A stretch of 6,809 nucleotides of DNA from Candidatus Rifleibacteriota bacterium. Lineage in GTDB: Bacteria; Riflebacteria; Ozemobacteria; Ozemobacterales; Ozemobacteraceae. Position 1 is the first letter of the stretch. Each line of letters begins with the position of its first letter. Below are positions 5,850 through 6,809 of this stretch, piece after piece. The position numbers and the translations under genes were made by a program. The stretch is taken from NCBI GenBank assembly GCA_022704885.1, contig JAKJFO010000214.1, positions 1-6,809 of the forward strand. Direction: 5' to 3'. Under the pieces are notes generated by a model that ran no database searches, had not been told where the DNA came from, and saw nothing but the letters and a program-made list of their open reading frames with translations.

Positions 5850-6725
5850 CTATTCAATGTTTTGTGCCTGTTCACGAATTTTTTCGATTTCGCATTTAAT
5901 ATCGATAGCCAGCTGGGAAATCGCGACATCGCTGATTTTGCTGCTGAGCGTGTTGGCTTCCCGGTTGAGCTCCTGAACGAGAAAGTCGAGTCGGCGCCCG
6001 ACCGGTTTATCAGAACCGAGTATGTTTTCGAGTTCTTTAAGATGGCTGTTGAGGCGGGTGATCTCTTCGCTGACGTCGCTGCGGTCAGCCCATATGGCGA
6101 TTTCGGTGGCCAGTCTGGATTCGTCGAAACCAGCTTTGCCGGCCAGTTCGGTGATGCGTTCAGTAAATCTGCTGATGAACTGCTGCTTGAATTCGGGCAA
6201 CAGTTTTTCGATTTTGCTCAATGTTTCCTTCAGGCTGGTGCTGCGCTGGCGCATATCTTCAGCGAGATTGCTGCCTTCACGTTCTCTCGACTCGGCAAAA
6301 TGTTCAAGAGCTTCAGCCAGAACCGGCTGAATTCGCTGCCACATTGCATCGTTATCGATCTGTTTCGAGTCGACCTTCATGACGCCTGGCAGGGCCAGCA
6401 TGCCGTCAAATTCGAGAGGCAGAGTCTGTCCGCTTTCACGCGCGATTTCTTCGCGCAGATTGATGAGCTTGCTGAGCAGAGGGCGGTTGATGATGATTTC
6501 CTGGTTCGGGTTGTAATCAACGATTTCGAGGTGCAGGTAGACTTTGCCGCGGGAAATGCGGGTGCTGACCTGCTGCCTGATCAGGCCGTCGAGCCAGTTG
6601 TAGCCATAAGGCAGATGCAGATCTACCTGCAAAAAGCGATTGTTGACCGACTTGAGCTCGACGTTGATACGCCCAGACTCATCGGTAAAGGATGCGCGCC
6701 CGAAACCAGTAAGACTCGAAATCAT
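5850..6725 (-). CDS. yicC: YicC family endoribonuclease
   Basis: YicC proteins are a conserved bacterial family; the E. coli member has been described as an oligomeric endoribonuclease acting on a small RNA. The 291-residue length is normal. The N-terminal YicC domain begins MISSLTGFGRA and has VELKSVNNRFLQVDLHLP (22-39) and ISRGKV (57-62). LPGVM (112-116) and the ESREREGSNLAEDM segment (145-158) follow. The C-terminal DUF1732 domain holds EIAIWADRSDVSEEITRLNS (208-227), GRRLDFLVQELNREANTLSS (243-262) and the EKIREQAQNIE end (281-291). All of this matches the family closely. The ATG at 6725 is fixed by the near-invariant MI-S-TGFG start. No Shine-Dalgarno at usable spacing precedes it, and the -10 box ends eight bases before the ATG. 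It is the first gene of the cluster and is separated from remA by nine bases. Confidence 0.96.
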   Translation of the reverse strand: MISSLTGFGRASFTDESGRINVELKSVNNRFLQVDLHLPYGYNWLDGLIRQQVSTRISRGKVYLHLEIVDYNPNQEIIINRPLLSKLINLREEIARESGQTLPLEFDGMLALPGVMKVDSKQIDNDAMWQRIQPVLAEALEHFAESREREGSNLAEDMRQRSTSLKETLSKIEKLLPEFKQQFISRFTERITELAGKAGFDESRLATEIAIWADRSDVSEEITRLNSHLKELENILGSDKPVGRRLDFLVQELNREANTLSSKISDVAISQLAIDIKCEIEKIREQAQNIE

Positions 6726-6733
6726 AGTCCAGC

Positions 6734-6762
6734 ATTATAACGTACAAATTTTTTTTTCTCAA
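6734..6762 (-). promoter_or_regulatory. Near-consensus sigma70/sigmaA promoter of the yicC operon
   Basis: On the minus strand TTGAGA (6757-6762, 5 of 6 to TTGACA), a 17-nt spacer and TATAAT (6734-6739, perfect) form an almost ideal housekeeping promoter. The spacer begins with a run of A, and the DNA upstream of the -35 is AT-rich, as in UP elements. Transcription would start around 6727-6728, only two or three bases before the yicC ATG. It probably drives yicC, remA, rpoZ, the flavoprotein-like gene and priA. Confidence 0.85.
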
Positions 6763-6809
6763 TAATTTTGCAAAGATAACTTCAATTTGCAGTCAGAAGA
6801 AGAATTATC

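Noticed and set aside
5862..6740. A 292-codon open frame on the plus strand almost exactly opposite yicC
   Set aside because: Its translation matches no family I recognise, while the minus strand encodes YicC with full-length conservation. It has no upstream promoter or Shine-Dalgarno and is explained by the codon bias of yicC.
6763..6809. Possible gene or RNA at the right edge
   Set aside because: This stretch is short and AT-rich with no supported reading frame. It looks like promoter-upstream DNA of yicC.

Overview
The window is about 6.8 kb of bacterial chromosome of moderate GC content. It is packed with genes that all lie on the minus strand. Read in the direction of transcription, from high to low coordinates, the order is yicC, remA-like (DUF370), rpoZ, a divergent flavoprotein-like gene, priA, def, fmt and the 5' part of rex. 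This is a conserved housekeeping neighbourhood. RemA, RpoZ, PriA, Def, Fmt and Rex together recall the gene order of Firmicutes, Thermotogota, Spirochaetota and related non-proteobacterial lineages. Rex and a RemA family protein argue against a gammaproteobacterium. I cannot place the phylum from sequence alone. There is no sign of mobile elements, CRISPR, RNA genes or phage.

Right part (about 4370-6762). A near-consensus sigma70/sigmaA promoter (TTGAGA, 17-nt spacer, TATAAT) lies directly against the yicC start, so the yicC mRNA should be almost leaderless. yicC, remA, rpoZ and the flavoprotein-like gene then follow with gaps of 9 nt or less, or with overlaps. priA starts inside the stop codon of the flavoprotein-like gene (ATGA), so yicC to priA looks like one translationally coupled unit. 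The gmk gene that often sits between remA/yicC and rpoZ is absent. The gene in the usual coaBC position keeps only a faint resemblance to the CoaC flavoprotein half.

Left part (1-1992). After priA, a gap of about 90 bp carries an extended -10 promoter (TGATATAAT) and a good Shine-Dalgarno for def. The stop of def overlaps the fmt start (TGATG). These two genes form the N-formylmethionine cycle: Fmt formylates initiator Met-tRNA and Def removes the formyl group from the nascent protein. A 44-bp gap with an 18-bp dyad then precedes rex, the NADH/NAD+-sensing repressor, which runs off the left edge.

Most worth a second look: the near-leaderless yicC promoter; the degenerate protein at the coaBC locus; a PriA with DEEG in place of DEEH in helicase motif II; a one-residue insertion in the Rex dinucleotide-binding glycine loop; the dyad before rex; and an acidic tail on the RemA homologue. 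No clearly new multi-gene system is visible.
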